Positions 30,085 to 39,178 are shown, counted from the stretch's first letter. The stretch is 57,467 nt of DNA from an uncultured Prochlorococcus sp. (GCA_902594875.1 CACJNU010000001.1:1-57467), one strand, 5' to 3'. Program-made: numbers and translations. The notes: generated by a model not told the origin, from the letters alone.

Positions 30085-30208
30085 TTTTCTTTAAAGATTA
30101 AACAAATGAAAACAGATATATTCATCTAAGAACGTATCAACTAACACTAAAAAAGAAACATATTATTATTTATATTTTTCGTCATTTAAAAGATTAAAAA
30201 TTTAGTCT

Positions 30209-31066
30209 TTATTTAATCTCAAGAGGCTTGATTTCCCAGGATAAAGTATTTTCTAGATTATTTTTTCCTATAAAGTTTCCTGTAATTACAGAGGTTAAAT
30301 TAGATTTTGAAGATGATACCAATGTTAAATATCTATCATCTATTAATCCTTTCCCGCTGGGATCAAAACCTCTCCAACCAGCACCTGGAATATATAATTC
30401 AGCCCAAGCGTGCAAATCCAACTCAGAGGGTAACGGATCTTCAAAATGATAACCACTTACAAACCTACTTGGGATACCTATAGACCTACAAGCTTCAACC
30501 ATCAGCATTGCTAAATCTCTGCATGAACCTATACGTTCTCTAAGTGTTCTGCTAGCCGGCCATGCTGGACCTGTATGTCTTTTGGTATATTTAACCCGAT
30601 CTTGAATAATCTCTATTAACTGGTAAGTAAATGATAATGCGTTATTAATGCTTCCTGCTAAGGCTTCTTGGGCAAGTTCTACAGCAGAGGGGTCATGTTG
30701 TCCATTAGGCATCCATCCCTCTAATGCTCCCTGTAAATCTCTGTTAATAATACTTCTACAAAAAGGTAATGTTAAATCTCTATTTTTAACTCCATCAATA
30801 ATGTTTGGATGTTTAATAGTTTCAACTTCACTGATTGATTCAATAATTAAATTATCTGTTAATCCATTGAATCTGATTCTATTAATCTCTTCTCCGCTGG
30901 CAGCAAGTAATGGATAAATAATTTCTGGTTCTGGGGTTATTTTTAATTCAAAATTCTTTAGCTTTTGGAATCCATTTGACCTTGGCTTTATACATAATCT
31001 ATGCTCGCCTAATTGAACAGGGTCTTCGTATTTATATTCAAGTTTGTGAATGTATTTAATTCTCAT
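30209..31066 (-). CDS. Transglutaminase-like cysteine protease/peptidase
   Basis: 285 residues with an N-terminal bacterial transglutaminase beta domain (about 1-100) and the core domain. Triad: Cys in IGSCRDLAMLMVEACR, His in ELDLHAWAELYIPG and Asp in FDPSGKG. Third gene of the conserved set ATP-grasp / alpha-E / transglutaminase, all on the minus strand with tiny gaps. Comparative genomics has linked this trio to a peptide ligation or tagging pathway; no product is known. Here it probably cleaves or exchanges amide bonds in the substrate made by its partners. Confidence 0.9.
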   Translation of the reverse strand: MRIKYIHKLEYKYEDPVQLGEHRLCIKPRSNGFQKLKNFELKITPEPEIIYPLLAASGEEINRIRFNGLTDNLIIESISEVETIKHPNIIDGVKNRDLTLPFCRSIINRDLQGALEGWMPNGQHDPSAVELAQEALAGSINNALSFTYQLIEIIQDRVKYTKRHTGPAWPASRTLRERIGSCRDLAMLMVEACRSIGIPSRFVSGYHFEDPLPSELDLHAWAELYIPGAGWRGFDPSGKGLIDDRYLTLVSSSKSNLTSVITGNFIGKNNLENTLSWEIKPLEIK

Positions 31067-31077
31067 TAATAAACTTA

Positions 31078-32019
31078 TTAATTAATAAAATATTTTTCTT
31101 GAATGAGATCATTTAATTTATTTAAATCCATTTGCAATGAATCGATTGCCTCATGTAAACCATCATTGATTATATCTTCAATTCTGATATAACTCCACTT
31201 TGCTTTAAGCAAACCTCTCATGCATTCTAATTCTGAGGGATTTTCATTAGATGGAGAGGTGTCTATTGTTTTAAGAGTATTGCTTATCCCATCAAGACAG
31301 TATCTTACTGATCTAGGGAAAATTGGATCAAGTAAAAGAAATCTTGCAACTGAATTAGGCTTTATAGAATTTTGCACTGCTTTCCTAAACATTTGATAAG
31401 CTCCAGCTGAACGTAAAAGTGCAATCCATTGCAGCTCATCAAGAACTCCTCCAAGTTCATCTAAGCTGGGTAGGAGTAAATAATATTTAACATCTAAAAT
31501 TCTTGATGTTTTGTCAGCTCTTTCGATTAATCTTCCAAGAATGCTAAATCTCCAGGCTAGATCTTTGCTTAGAGTCGCATCTGTAATTCCATAAAAAAGC
31601 TGACATTCCCTCCTTATTTCACTTAATTGTTCTTGTCTTGGTTTATTCCATATTGCCTCTCCTTCTTGCATATTCCAATATAAAATATTAATCTGTTCCC
31701 ACATTTCTGTGGTCATGACATCTCTGATTTGTCTTGCATTTTCTCTTGCCATTTGAATGCAAGAAATTATGCTATTTGGGTTTAAACGATCTCTTATTAA
31801 AAAATTAATAACATCATCTGGTTTTTTCTCTGGGAATCTCTTATCAAAAGATTCTCTGTCACTCGAAGCATCTATTAAAGGGAGCCAAGGTTCTGCGCTT
31901 CCTGGTGGACAATCTAATGACATTGCTTCGCTTACTTCCACGAAACGAGATATGTTTTCCGCACGTTCTAAATAACGATTAATCCAATAAAGAGATTCTG
32001 CTACACGACTTAAAAGCAT
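31078..32019 (-). CDS. Alpha-E domain protein (DUF403)
   Basis: 313 residues, all helical. Family start MLLSRVAESLYWINRYLERAEN and later RDVMTTEMWEQIN and ERADKTSRILDVKYY segments are clear. Always found with a circularly permuted ATP-grasp ligase and a transglutaminase, as here: 1 bp from the ATP-grasp stop and 11 bp before the transglutaminase. Biochemical role unknown; it probably supports the ligase. Confidence 0.92.
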   Translation of the reverse strand: MLLSRVAESLYWINRYLERAENISRFVEVSEAMSLDCPPGSAEPWLPLIDASSDRESFDKRFPEKKPDDVINFLIRDRLNPNSIISCIQMARENARQIRDVMTTEMWEQINILYWNMQEGEAIWNKPRQEQLSEIRRECQLFYGITDATLSKDLAWRFSILGRLIERADKTSRILDVKYYLLLPSLDELGGVLDELQWIALLRSAGAYQMFRKAVQNSIKPNSVARFLLLDPIFPRSVRYCLDGISNTLKTIDTSPSNENPSELECMRGLLKAKWSYIRIEDIINDGLHEAIDSLQMDLNKLNDLIQEKYFIN

Positions 32020-32020
32020 A

Positions 32021-33463
32021 TTATTTACCTACAACCCATGTATCTTTGCATCCTCCACCTTGAGAAGAATTAACGACTAATGATCCTTTTTTTAATGCTA
32101 CTCTCGTAAGCCCGCCTGGGCTAACCCATGAATCTTTTCCTCTTAAGATATATGGTCTTAAATCAACATGACATGGATATAGTTCTCCATCACATAACGA
32201 TGGCACGGTAGATAATTCTAATGTTGGTTGTGCTATGAAATTTCTAGGATTATTTTTAATTTTATTAGCGAATTCCTCTATCTCACTCGTTGTTGAGTGA
32301 GGGCCAATTAACATCCCATAACCACCAGCTTCTGCGACAGACTTAACAACAAGTTTTGATAAATTTTCTAGAACATATTCTCGATCCTTTTGATAATGAC
32401 AAATATACGTTTCTACATTTTTAATAATAATTTCTTCATCAAGATAATATTTAATCATTTTTGGAACAAAAGAATAAATCATTTTGTCATCTGCTATTCC
32501 AGTCCCAGGTGCATTTGCTAAAGCAACATGACCTGCCTTAAAAACATCAAGTAATCCGCTAACACCAAGGCAGGAATCTTTTCTAAAATTAAGTGGATCT
32601 AAGAAATCATCATCAATTCGTCTATAAATAACATCTACTCTTTTTAATCCAGAGGTAGTTTTTAAATATACATAATCATCATTACAAACCAAGTCATGAC
32701 CCTGAACTAGTTGTATGCCCATTTCTTGAGCTAAATAACTATGTTCAAAATAAGCACTATTAAAAATTCCTGGAGTTAGTAGTACTATCTTGGGAGTATC
32801 AGTCCAAACAGCTAGTTCTTGAAGAGTTTTTAAAAGATATGATGGATATTCATCAATTGGTTTAACTATTCTTCCTGAGAAAAGATTAGGAAAAATATTC
32901 TTCATGACTAATCTATTTTCTAAAAAATAAGCAACACCAGAAGGGCACCTTAAATTATCTTCTAAAACATGCCAATCTCCTTTTCTATCCCTTATTAAAT
33001 CAAGTCCTGAAATTTGACACCATTTGTTTAGTGGAGGTTTGAAACCTATCATCTGAGGTCTCCAACCTTCTGAACTCTCTATTAATTCTCTTGGAATTAT
33101 TCCATCATTAATTATTTTTTGAGAATTATAAATATCATCTAGGAATAAATCAATTGCCTCAAGCCTTTGTTTTAGTCCTTTTTCTAAAGTTACCCAATCA
33201 TCTTTACTAATTATTCTAGGAAGTGGATCAAAAGGTAATATTCTCTCAGTACCTTTTAAACCAGTATCGTTTAATCTAAAAGTTGCACCATGTCTTAGTA
33301 ATAATTTTTTTGCGGCAGAATGATTCCTGTTTAATTCCTCAAGTCCCATATTATCTAAGGATGAAAGAAGTGGAATCAATATTTCTCTAGCAGAGTTAAC
33401 ATTATCCTTAAAGTATTCATCAAAACTATTTTTAGGCTGATAACTTGAAAACATATATTTCAT
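32021..33463 (-). CDS. Circularly permuted type 2 ATP-grasp protein (DUF404/DUF407)
   Basis: 480 residues. Recognised by LRDTGLKG-like FRLNDTGLKGTERILPFDPLPR near residue 75-95 (only part quoted: GTERILPFDPLPR), GLDLIRDRKGDWHVLEDNLR, NAPGTGIADDK, KSVAEAGGYGMLIGP and VDLRPYILRG. These are the nucleotide and metal sites of the permuted ATP-grasp fold, expected to form an amide bond with ATP. First gene of the three-gene set with alpha-E and transglutaminase. Substrate unknown. Confidence 0.92.
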   Translation of the reverse strand: MKYMFSSYQPKNSFDEYFKDNVNSAREILIPLLSSLDNMGLEELNRNHSAAKKLLLRHGATFRLNDTGLKGTERILPFDPLPRIISKDDWVTLEKGLKQRLEAIDLFLDDIYNSQKIINDGIIPRELIESSEGWRPQMIGFKPPLNKWCQISGLDLIRDRKGDWHVLEDNLRCPSGVAYFLENRLVMKNIFPNLFSGRIVKPIDEYPSYLLKTLQELAVWTDTPKIVLLTPGIFNSAYFEHSYLAQEMGIQLVQGHDLVCNDDYVYLKTTSGLKRVDVIYRRIDDDFLDPLNFRKDSCLGVSGLLDVFKAGHVALANAPGTGIADDKMIYSFVPKMIKYYLDEEIIIKNVETYICHYQKDREYVLENLSKLVVKSVAEAGGYGMLIGPHSTTSEIEEFANKIKNNPRNFIAQPTLELSTVPSLCDGELYPCHVDLRPYILRGKDSWVSPGGLTRVALKKGSLVVNSSQGGGCKDTWVVGK

Positions 33464-33591
33464 CGTTTAGTAACTTTTACTTTAGCTTTATATCTTTATT
33501 CGTATTTATGGCTACCAAAAATAATATCTCTTGACTCGATCTATATCATTATTTTGATCATTGAAGTATATTTCTTAAAAATCTAAAAGGC

Positions 33592-33828
33592 ATGGGTTCT
33601 AGTAATTGGCAATTTGTTTTTTTTAGATATTTCGCAAGCTTTCTTTTTATCCTCTCTCACAGTTTGCTGGTTCTTGATCATCTACCAGTAGGGGCCGCAC
33701 TTCACGGACTTGGAGAAGTTTTTATTGCGCCTTGGGCTTTTAGGGAAAGAGCATGGGATCTTGTGGTTATTGCAGTTTTATTTTTCTTTTTCGATATCTG
33801 GGGACTTATAAACACTCCTTGGAATTAA
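33592..33828 (+). CDS. Small membrane protein, 78 residues
   Basis: Not recognised by name. Two or three hydrophobic segments (about 8-27, 35-48 and 56-72) with conserved-looking turn HGLGEVFIAPWAFRERAWD and end GLINTPWN. Aromatic-rich, thylakoid or plasma membrane protein by composition. Divergent from the ATP-grasp gene by 128 bp. Confidence 0.65.
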   Translation: MGSSNWQFVFFRYFASFLFILSHSLLVLDHLPVGAALHGLGEVFIAPWAFRERAWDLVVIAVLFFFFDIWGLINTPWN

Positions 33829-33871
33829 CTGATATTATTTATTTACTATTTCTGGGAAAATAATATTAAAA

Positions 33872-34093
33872 ATGAAGTCTTATTTTTATAAAATTTATAA
33901 AATAATTTTTATTTTATTACTTACGAATATTTCCAGTTTGTATGCACATAATTTAGTTAATGGTGGTTGTAAAGAACATTGTGGGCAAAAAGTTAAAGTA
34001 ATAACTAATAAAAACAAATTAAAAAATATTGATGATCAAATAAATATTGAGAGTAAAAATTCTTGTTTAAATAAATCACTATGTAGAGGTTGA
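33872..34093 (+). CDS. Small exported Cys-rich protein, 73 residues
   Basis: Signal peptide (IIFILLLTNISSLYAHN), then a 50-residue mature part with Cys in GGCKEHCGQK and SCLNKSLCRG, giving a C-x3-C and C-x5-C arrangement. It has the look of a small metal-binding or disulfide-bonded periplasmic peptide. The protein at 47754-47939 shares the plan (signal peptide, then a GGC-x2-H segment and two further Cys). No known family. Confidence 0.6.
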   Translation: MKSYFYKIYKIIFILLLTNISSLYAHNLVNGGCKEHCGQKVKVITNKNKLKNIDDQINIESKNSCLNKSLCRG

Positions 34094-34107
34094 CCTCTCG
34101 AGATTTT

Positions 34108-34392
34108 TTAAATTGTTTTATGAAATTTTTTTTTGATAATTATGATTAAAGTACTATTTGCTTGATAATTTTTATTAGGAGGATTTATTTGATTTTTAAT
34201 TAAAAAAATAAAAGTATATATCAACGGTAGAAGTAATGATGACGCTGCAACTAAAGCAATTATCTGGTTCAACCTAATAAATGGTTTTTTTACAAGATCC
34301 TCTCCGCACAAGCCACAAATCAAATTACCTTTTGAGGATTGTTTTTGAAATTGATATTTAGGATTGCAATATGGGCAATAATATCTAACCAT
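34108..34392 (-). CDS. Zinc-ribbon membrane protein, 94 residues
   Basis: Two CxxC pairs at the N-terminus (YYCPYCNPK and ICGLCGEDL) form a small zinc ribbon; a hydrophobic helix follows at about 43-67; the C-terminal tail is basic. Function unknown. Its start lies about 60 bp left of a strong, apparently orphan terminator. Confidence 0.65.
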   Translation of the reverse strand: MVRYYCPYCNPKYQFQKQSSKGNLICGLCGEDLVKKPFIRLNQIIALVAASSLLLPLIYTFIFLIKNQINPPNKNYQANSTLIIIIKKKFHKTI

Positions 34393-34450
34393 TTTAAAAT
34401 TTTATTGCTTTAATCATTATCTATAAAACTAGAATAAAGTCATCTTATAA

Positions 34451-34483
34451 AAAAAGAGGGCTTATTTAAGCCCTCTTTTATCT
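34451..34483. terminator. Strong 12-bp stem terminator, probably for a leftward transcript
   Basis: Perfect inverted repeat: AAAGAGGGCTTA (34453-34464), 2-nt loop, TAAGCCCTCTTT (34467-34478). On the plus strand it is followed by only TTTTA, but on the minus strand by CTCTTTTTTT, so it best fits leftward transcription. No annotated minus-strand gene lies to its right for hundreds of bases; see findings. Confidence 0.75.
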
Positions 34484-34950
34484 CTTACTTATATTTTTTA
34501 CTGAAGTTAATAACGTACCTAAATCATGGATCCTTGTTGCTAACTTCTATTAAGCTAATGCTCACCAAAATTAACTAATTGTCTTTAACTGGGGCAAAAA
34601 CTCTAGAATTAAGCTTGTTTCTTAAAGGGCACCTAAACGATGCAGAAGAAGGAAGCTTAGACATTAATAAAAAATAATTGGAGCAGTTAATTAAATTAGT
34701 TCGGTTTATTCCGAAATTTCAGGCAGGCTATCGATCATTTTGAAAGACCTCCTAGAACTCAACAATATAAAATTAGGAAAATATTTCTCTAAAGACAATC
34801 CGTTTTTATACGCATTGCTTTTTAATTAAAAATGTCCGAGAGTAGTAATCAATCGTTCTAATTTTTTTGAGATATTTTTAGTAAGTTTTGCTTATTTCCT
34901 TTGATAATTAATTCGTCTATCTTAATTTTAAATAATTGAGGAAATCTTTT
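34484..34950. other. 467-bp stretch with no confident gene
   Basis: No long frame or known RNA seen. It holds a 7-bp inverted repeat (GAAGTTA 34503-34509 with TAACTTC 34541-34547) just right of the orphan terminator, which on the minus strand could fold as the body of a small RNA. It also holds a 32-codon frame on the plus strand with a TTG start (34579-34677) and no convincing ribosome site. The right part is the upstream region of the small gene at 34951. Confidence 0.5.
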
Positions 34951-35106
34951 ATGAATCATTCGAAAGAAGTTAGTAAAACTGATAAATCTAATCCCATAGA
35001 CGAATATTTTCAATGTCTTTCATATTGCGATATTCACCCAAAAGGGATAGATAATGACTGTGAGGTTATATGTATGGAAAGACATTTAAAAGCTAACTAT
35101 TGGTAA
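34951..35106 (+). CDS. Small Cys-containing protein, 51 residues
   Basis: ATG at 34951 preceded by GAGGAAA-type ribosome site (34938-34944). Sequence features: EYFQCLSYCDIH then NDCEVICMERHL, i.e. two C-x3-C pairs (QCLSYC, DCEVIC) in an acidic helical protein, a twin-CX3C hairpin pattern. No signal peptide. Twin C-x3-C helical hairpins are common in small redox or metal-binding proteins; function here unknown. Missed by default length cut-offs. Confidence 0.65.
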   Translation: MNHSKEVSKTDKSNPIDEYFQCLSYCDIHPKGIDNDCEVICMERHLKANYW

Positions 35107-35124
35107 TTAATAAATTTTTACTTT

Positions 35125-36198
35125 TTACTTAAATCCCTTTGAAAAAAGGTTAGTACGAACTTTAAATTTCCATACATTTACAACACCTTTTGCATTGACT
35201 GCTGCAAGTGCACAATCATCAGGTCTCCAAGATATTGCCCCTACTAAATCTCCTGCGAATGCAGCCCCAACGGGATCACCATTACCGTCATTTTTGAGAA
35301 AACTTGCGACAACAGAACCATCCCTAGATCCTGAGGCTACAAGCATACCTTTATTTGAAAAGGCTAGGCTCGAAATGGGTTCTGTATGGTGACATAGCTC
35401 TCCTGGCATAGTCCCTTCTGGACCATTTCCTATAAAGCTCCAAACTGTAATTCTTTCACTGCCACTAGTTGCTAATAATTTTCCGCTGTCATCAAAAGAA
35501 AGATGACTTGGTTTACCAGGGTATCCAGTCATTTCAGCATCCATTCCTGTTGATCTTCTCCAAAAATGAACTGAATTGTCTTGACTCCCACAGGCGACTA
35601 TATCTCCATCAGGGCTTAATTCCATAGATACCAATGATCCTTGCCATTCGAGTTTTTGATTCGTTTTATTATTAACTATGTCAAAGAATGTCACTCTTCC
35701 ATAGCAAGCAGTTGCTAGCTCATTTTTATTTGACCACGTTATTGCACTTACTGTGCTTGGATGGTCTTCTGAGATCCATTTCTCTTCACCAATTTCATTA
35801 AAAACATATACTTTTTTTGAGGAAGCTATCGCTAGAAATAAACCGTCATTAGACCACTTGAGGTGTTCTACCCAACCTTTGCCAAGATCAAGTGTTTTAA
35901 TAACTTTACCTTCGTGGCAATTACAAATTTGAACATTTCCATCCTGACCTGATGTTGCAAAAATCTCACCCTCTGGATGAATTGCCATCGCTAGTAGACC
36001 ACCAGAGTGAGTATTTTCTTTTTCCCAAATAATTTTTCCAGTATCACCTTCGAATGCAAAAATACCACCTGCCACGTCGCCAACAATAAATTGTTTTCCT
36101 TTAAGAGCCCAGCCACATGCTATGGCGTAATCGTTAACTTCAGCAGTCCATCCTTCATGGAACATGCCTCTTGGGCTAAATGGTTCTATATCAGGCAT
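35125..36198 (-). CDS. WD40-repeat protein
   Basis: 357 residues forming a seven-bladed propeller: blades are marked by repeats such as HSGGLLAMAIHPEG, VQICNCHEG, STVSAITWSN, VSMELSPDGD, SVHFWRRS, ISSLAFSNKG and VGAISWRPDD. No other domain. Its start overlaps the end of the CobW-family gene by 13 bp, which implies co-translation with that zinc-linked GTPase. Role unknown; likely a scaffold acting with its neighbour. Confidence 0.9.
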   Translation of the reverse strand: MPDIEPFSPRGMFHEGWTAEVNDYAIACGWALKGKQFIVGDVAGGIFAFEGDTGKIIWEKENTHSGGLLAMAIHPEGEIFATSGQDGNVQICNCHEGKVIKTLDLGKGWVEHLKWSNDGLFLAIASSKKVYVFNEIGEEKWISEDHPSTVSAITWSNKNELATACYGRVTFFDIVNNKTNQKLEWQGSLVSMELSPDGDIVACGSQDNSVHFWRRSTGMDAEMTGYPGKPSHLSFDDSGKLLATSGSERITVWSFIGNGPEGTMPGELCHHTEPISSLAFSNKGMLVASGSRDGSVVASFLKNDGNGDPVGAAFAGDLVGAISWRPDDCALAAVNAKGVVNVWKFKVRTNLFSKGFK

Positions 36199-37535
36199 TT
36201 ATCAAAGCCTTCTTGCATTTCTTTCTCATTTAAATTTCTACCGATAAAAACAAGTTGATTTCTACGAGGTTCGTTACCCCATTCTTTATCAGGTTGTGCA
36301 GTAAATAACATGTGAACCCCCTGGAAAACTATTCTTCTTGGGTTACCTAAGTAACTTATGAAACCTTTAGTTCTGAATATATCCACTCCTTTTTCCGATA
36401 GAAGTCTTCCCATCCAGGTATTTAGTTTTTCTGGGTCAACATCTCCAAAACGCTCTATAGCAATTGAGCCTACTTCATCATCATGTTCGTGCTCTGCTTG
36501 CCAGAATCTTTCAGTATTAAATGGAATCTCTTTACTTTCGTCACTTTTAATGACTTTCATATTAAATTCTTCAGCAGTATGCTGTGTAAACAAACCAATT
36601 TTTGTTTGTTTTTCTATGTTCAGGATAAAGGATTTATTCCCTTTATCCTCCAACTTGAGATTTATATGTTCTCCATATGGGATGGTATTTCCAGGATCTA
36701 AACTATTAGCTTTTTCTGCATAAAGTCTCACGGAGGATTCAGCACCATCTTTAAGTTCCTCTTCACTCTCTCCTTGGTTAGCGAGGGCTACTAAGGACAT
36801 TTCTGGATCGGGTCCTTCTTCTAGCATTAATTCATATTTACCTGCATCAAGATCGTAAACACCTGTCCATTCAAAAGGATATTCTGGTTCAAGGAATGTT
36901 GGCCTGCGTTTAAGGATCTGATCAAGATCAAATGCACTTAGATTTAAGACTGTTTCAATTGGTACTTTGGCATTCTCGGCTCTAATAATTCGGGTCATTC
37001 GGTTCATATCTCTCAATCTCGATTCAAGAGTATTTAATGCATCATCAGAGACTAAATCAGTTTTATTAAGGACAAGAACATCTGCAAATGCCACTTGTTC
37101 TGAACTTTCATCACTCCTGCCTAGCTGTTGATCAATGTGGGCAGCATCAACTAAAGTCACAATTCCATCAAGAGTGAATTCAGAACTAATCTCTTCATCC
37201 ATGAAAAATGTCTGCGCAACTGGGCCTGGATCTGCTAATCCTGTCGTTTCTACTAAAACATAGTCAAACTTATCTCTTCTTTTCATAAGGTTGCCAAGGA
37301 CTCTTATTAAATCACCCCGAACAGTGCAACAAATGCACCCGTTTGACATCTCAAACACTTCTTCATCGGCATTAATTACAAGACCTTGATCTATACCTAC
37401 TTCACCGTATTCATTCTCAATTACGGCTATTCTTTTTCCGTGCTCTTCACTTAAAATTCTATTAAGTAAAGTAGTCTTCCCTGAACCTAAGAATCCAGTG
37501 AGGATGGTTACGGGAACTTTATCTTTGATGCTCAT
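36186..37535 (-). CDS. CobW/COG0523 family metal GTPase (putative zinc chaperone)
   Basis: 449 residues. P-loop GFLGSGKTTLLN, the family metal site GCICCTV (C-x-C-C), Walker B ETTGLADPGPVAQT, guanine NKTD, and a C-terminal CobW_C domain with RTKGFISY. COG0523 members next to zinc uptake genes deliver zinc to client enzymes in zinc shortage (ZNG1/YeiR/ZagA group). It lies 77 bp downstream of znuA on the same strand, so it may be read from the same Zur-controlled promoter. Not a cobalamin gene in this context. Confidence 0.92.
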   Translation of the reverse strand: MSIKDKVPVTILTGFLGSGKTTLLNRILSEEHGKRIAVIENEYGEVGIDQGLVINADEEVFEMSNGCICCTVRGDLIRVLGNLMKRRDKFDYVLVETTGLADPGPVAQTFFMDEEISSEFTLDGIVTLVDAAHIDQQLGRSDESSEQVAFADVLVLNKTDLVSDDALNTLESRLRDMNRMTRIIRAENAKVPIETVLNLSAFDLDQILKRRPTFLEPEYPFEWTGVYDLDAGKYELMLEEGPDPEMSLVALANQGESEEELKDGAESSVRLYAEKANSLDPGNTIPYGEHINLKLEDKGNKSFILNIEKQTKIGLFTQHTAEEFNMKVIKSDESKEIPFNTERFWQAEHEHDDEVGSIAIERFGDVDPEKLNTWMGRLLSEKGVDIFRTKGFISYLGNPRRIVFQGVHMLFTAQPDKEWGNEPRRNQLVFIGRNLNEKEMQEGFDKCLI

Positions 37536-37612
37536 TTACTGATTTTTACTAAATAAACAATAGTTTAATAATAGTAATAATAAGAAATGAAAACCGTTTT
37601 TATTAGAAAAAT

Positions 37613-39154
37613 TTAATCTGAAAGTTTGTACCATTCAGACTCAAGATTGGAGCCAGATTCTTTATCACAGCTTCCACCTAATGAATCAACAATTGTACAA
37701 GTATTGTGAACAGCTACTGAAACCGTATTACCATCCATCATCAATCCATCAACGAATATTTGATTAGAAGCTAAAGGAACTGAACTTTGTCTACTTAAGT
37801 TCCTTAATAACTTAGATGCTGGAATTTGTTCAGGAAATATTGCCTGAACTTTCTCTTCATCTAACATTTTTAAAGTAGAACTTATGTTGTCTGGTCTTAA
37901 GCTTGAGGAGTCTCCAAGAAAGTCAAGTAAACTAATGGTTTCAAAACCAAACGCATTCCCGTAGTATTCCAATGCTTTGTGTTTAGAGACAATTACTCTG
38001 TTTTCCTCAGGAATAGAGCTTACTTGTTCGACTATCCAACTATCTAAGCCTTCTAAGAGAGAATCAGCTTTTTCGAATCTTTCATTAATTAGTTTTCTGT
38101 CACCTTTATTAAAAACTGAAATATCTTTCTTTAAACTTTTGCTTATAAGATCTCCCATTTTTATGATGTTATGCGGATCATGCCATACATGTGGATCAAG
38201 ACCTCCATGGTCATGATGATGATGCTCATCTCCTTCGTCTGGAACTTGTGCTATTGGTTCTACATCACTATTTGAAACGTCTTTAAAAAAATGTTGAGTT
38301 GCTTCAAACTCAAAAGGCATGTGTTCAGTAAAAAATATATATTGACCATCTTCTTTAATATCCACGTTAAAAACAGTACTTTCTTTTCTTTGATCAAAGT
38401 TAAGAACAAAAGCTTTATTACTTGCTATCAAAGTACCATCATTTTTTCTGCTTATTGAGTCTTTAGATCCTAATAATTCTTTGGCTAAATCTTCAGACCC
38501 TACTATGTCATTGGATTTGAGGATCACCATCTTCATTGCAGGATCAGCATATTCGCCATCGACTTTTTCAAATGACCATTTGTAAGAACCCTTAGAAAGT
38601 TGAAATTTTCCTGCCCATTCGAAAGAACCTTCAGCATGATCATCATGTCCTCCATGATCTGAATGATCATCATGACCTCCATGATCAGAATGGTCATCTA
38701 CTTTAGCTGAATGTTCAGAATGATCGTCATGTCCACCATGGTCTGAGTGATCATCATGACCTCCATGATCAGAATGATCATCTACGTCTATTGCACTAAC
38801 ACCTACAACAACAGTATTCTTTTTATTTTCCCAATTTTTCATACTTGGAGTCATTTCTTTTCCAAGAGTAAATACTTTATCTGCGCTATTTAGTAATTGA
38901 GCTTGCCTTGGATTGATCTTTAAGTCATGAACATCTTGTTTTCTATCTACTAAGCATGTAACTTCGTCAGATGGTAATGCAATTGATTTAACTAAATCAC
39001 AAACTAGTGGTTCTACTGCTACATATGACTTTCCTTTTGCCATAACATCCTGCCCAAAACCAGAAAATATAATCGTTCCAGCGATTACGGAATTTTTAAT
39101 AATTGACTTACTCGAACCTTTTTTATTTGTTAAAAGTCTTTTAAAAATTGACAT
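37613..39154 (-). CDS. znuA: Zinc ABC transporter substrate-binding protein ZnuA with extra internal domain
   Basis: Periplasmic zinc receptor. 513 residues against about 300 in the family. The N-lobe (about 42-120) has VCDLVKSIA and the ligand His in DVHDLKINP (about H76). A His-rich linker (125-173) of repeated DDHSDHGGH units is followed by an extra domain of about 117 residues (177-293: AGKFQLSKGSYKWSFEKVDG ... FFTEHMPFEFEA), a second His run (308-317), then the C-lobe with DPHVWHDPHN and ISKHKALEYY-like VSKHKALEYYG. N-terminal membrane/signal segment at about 20-38. Zur box 25 bp upstream. Confidence 0.93.
   Translation of the reverse strand: MSIFKRLLTNKKGSSKSIIKNSVIAGTIIFSGFGQDVMAKGKSYVAVEPLVCDLVKSIALPSDEVTCLVDRKQDVHDLKINPRQAQLLNSADKVFTLGKEMTPSMKNWENKKNTVVVGVSAIDVDDHSDHGGHDDHSDHGGHDDHSEHSAKVDDHSDHGGHDDHSDHGGHDDHAEGSFEWAGKFQLSKGSYKWSFEKVDGEYADPAMKMVILKSNDIVGSEDLAKELLGSKDSISRKNDGTLIASNKAFVLNFDQRKESTVFNVDIKEDGQYIFFTEHMPFEFEATQHFFKDVSNSDVEPIAQVPDEGDEHHHHDHGGLDPHVWHDPHNIIKMGDLISKSLKKDISVFNKGDRKLINERFEKADSLLEGLDSWIVEQVSSIPEENRVIVSKHKALEYYGNAFGFETISLLDFLGDSSSLRPDNISSTLKMLDEEKVQAIFPEQIPASKLLRNLSRQSSVPLASNQIFVDGLMMDGNTVSVAVHNTCTIVDSLGGSCDKESGSNLESEWYKLSD
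38636..38782 (-). repeat. In-gene tandem repeat encoding His/Asp/Gly-rich zinc-binding linker
   Basis: Codons 125-173 of znuA. Two blocks of DDHSDHGGHDDHSDHGGHDD type are separated by SEHSAKV, so four copies of a nine-codon unit (27 bp) and a duplicated larger unit. Nearly identical bases between copies show recent duplication, so copy number probably varies between strains. Confidence 0.85.
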
Positions 39155-39178
39155 GAAAAATAGTTGAATACTTAAAAA

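Noticed and set aside
34579..34677. 32-codon frame with TTG start
   Set aside because: Weak start, no ribosome site, and no similarity I recognise; kept only as a note in the gene-free stretch.
38636..38782. Possible CRISPR-like tandem repeat
   Set aside because: The repeats are in-frame codons of the ZnuA His linker, with no spacers and no cas genes.
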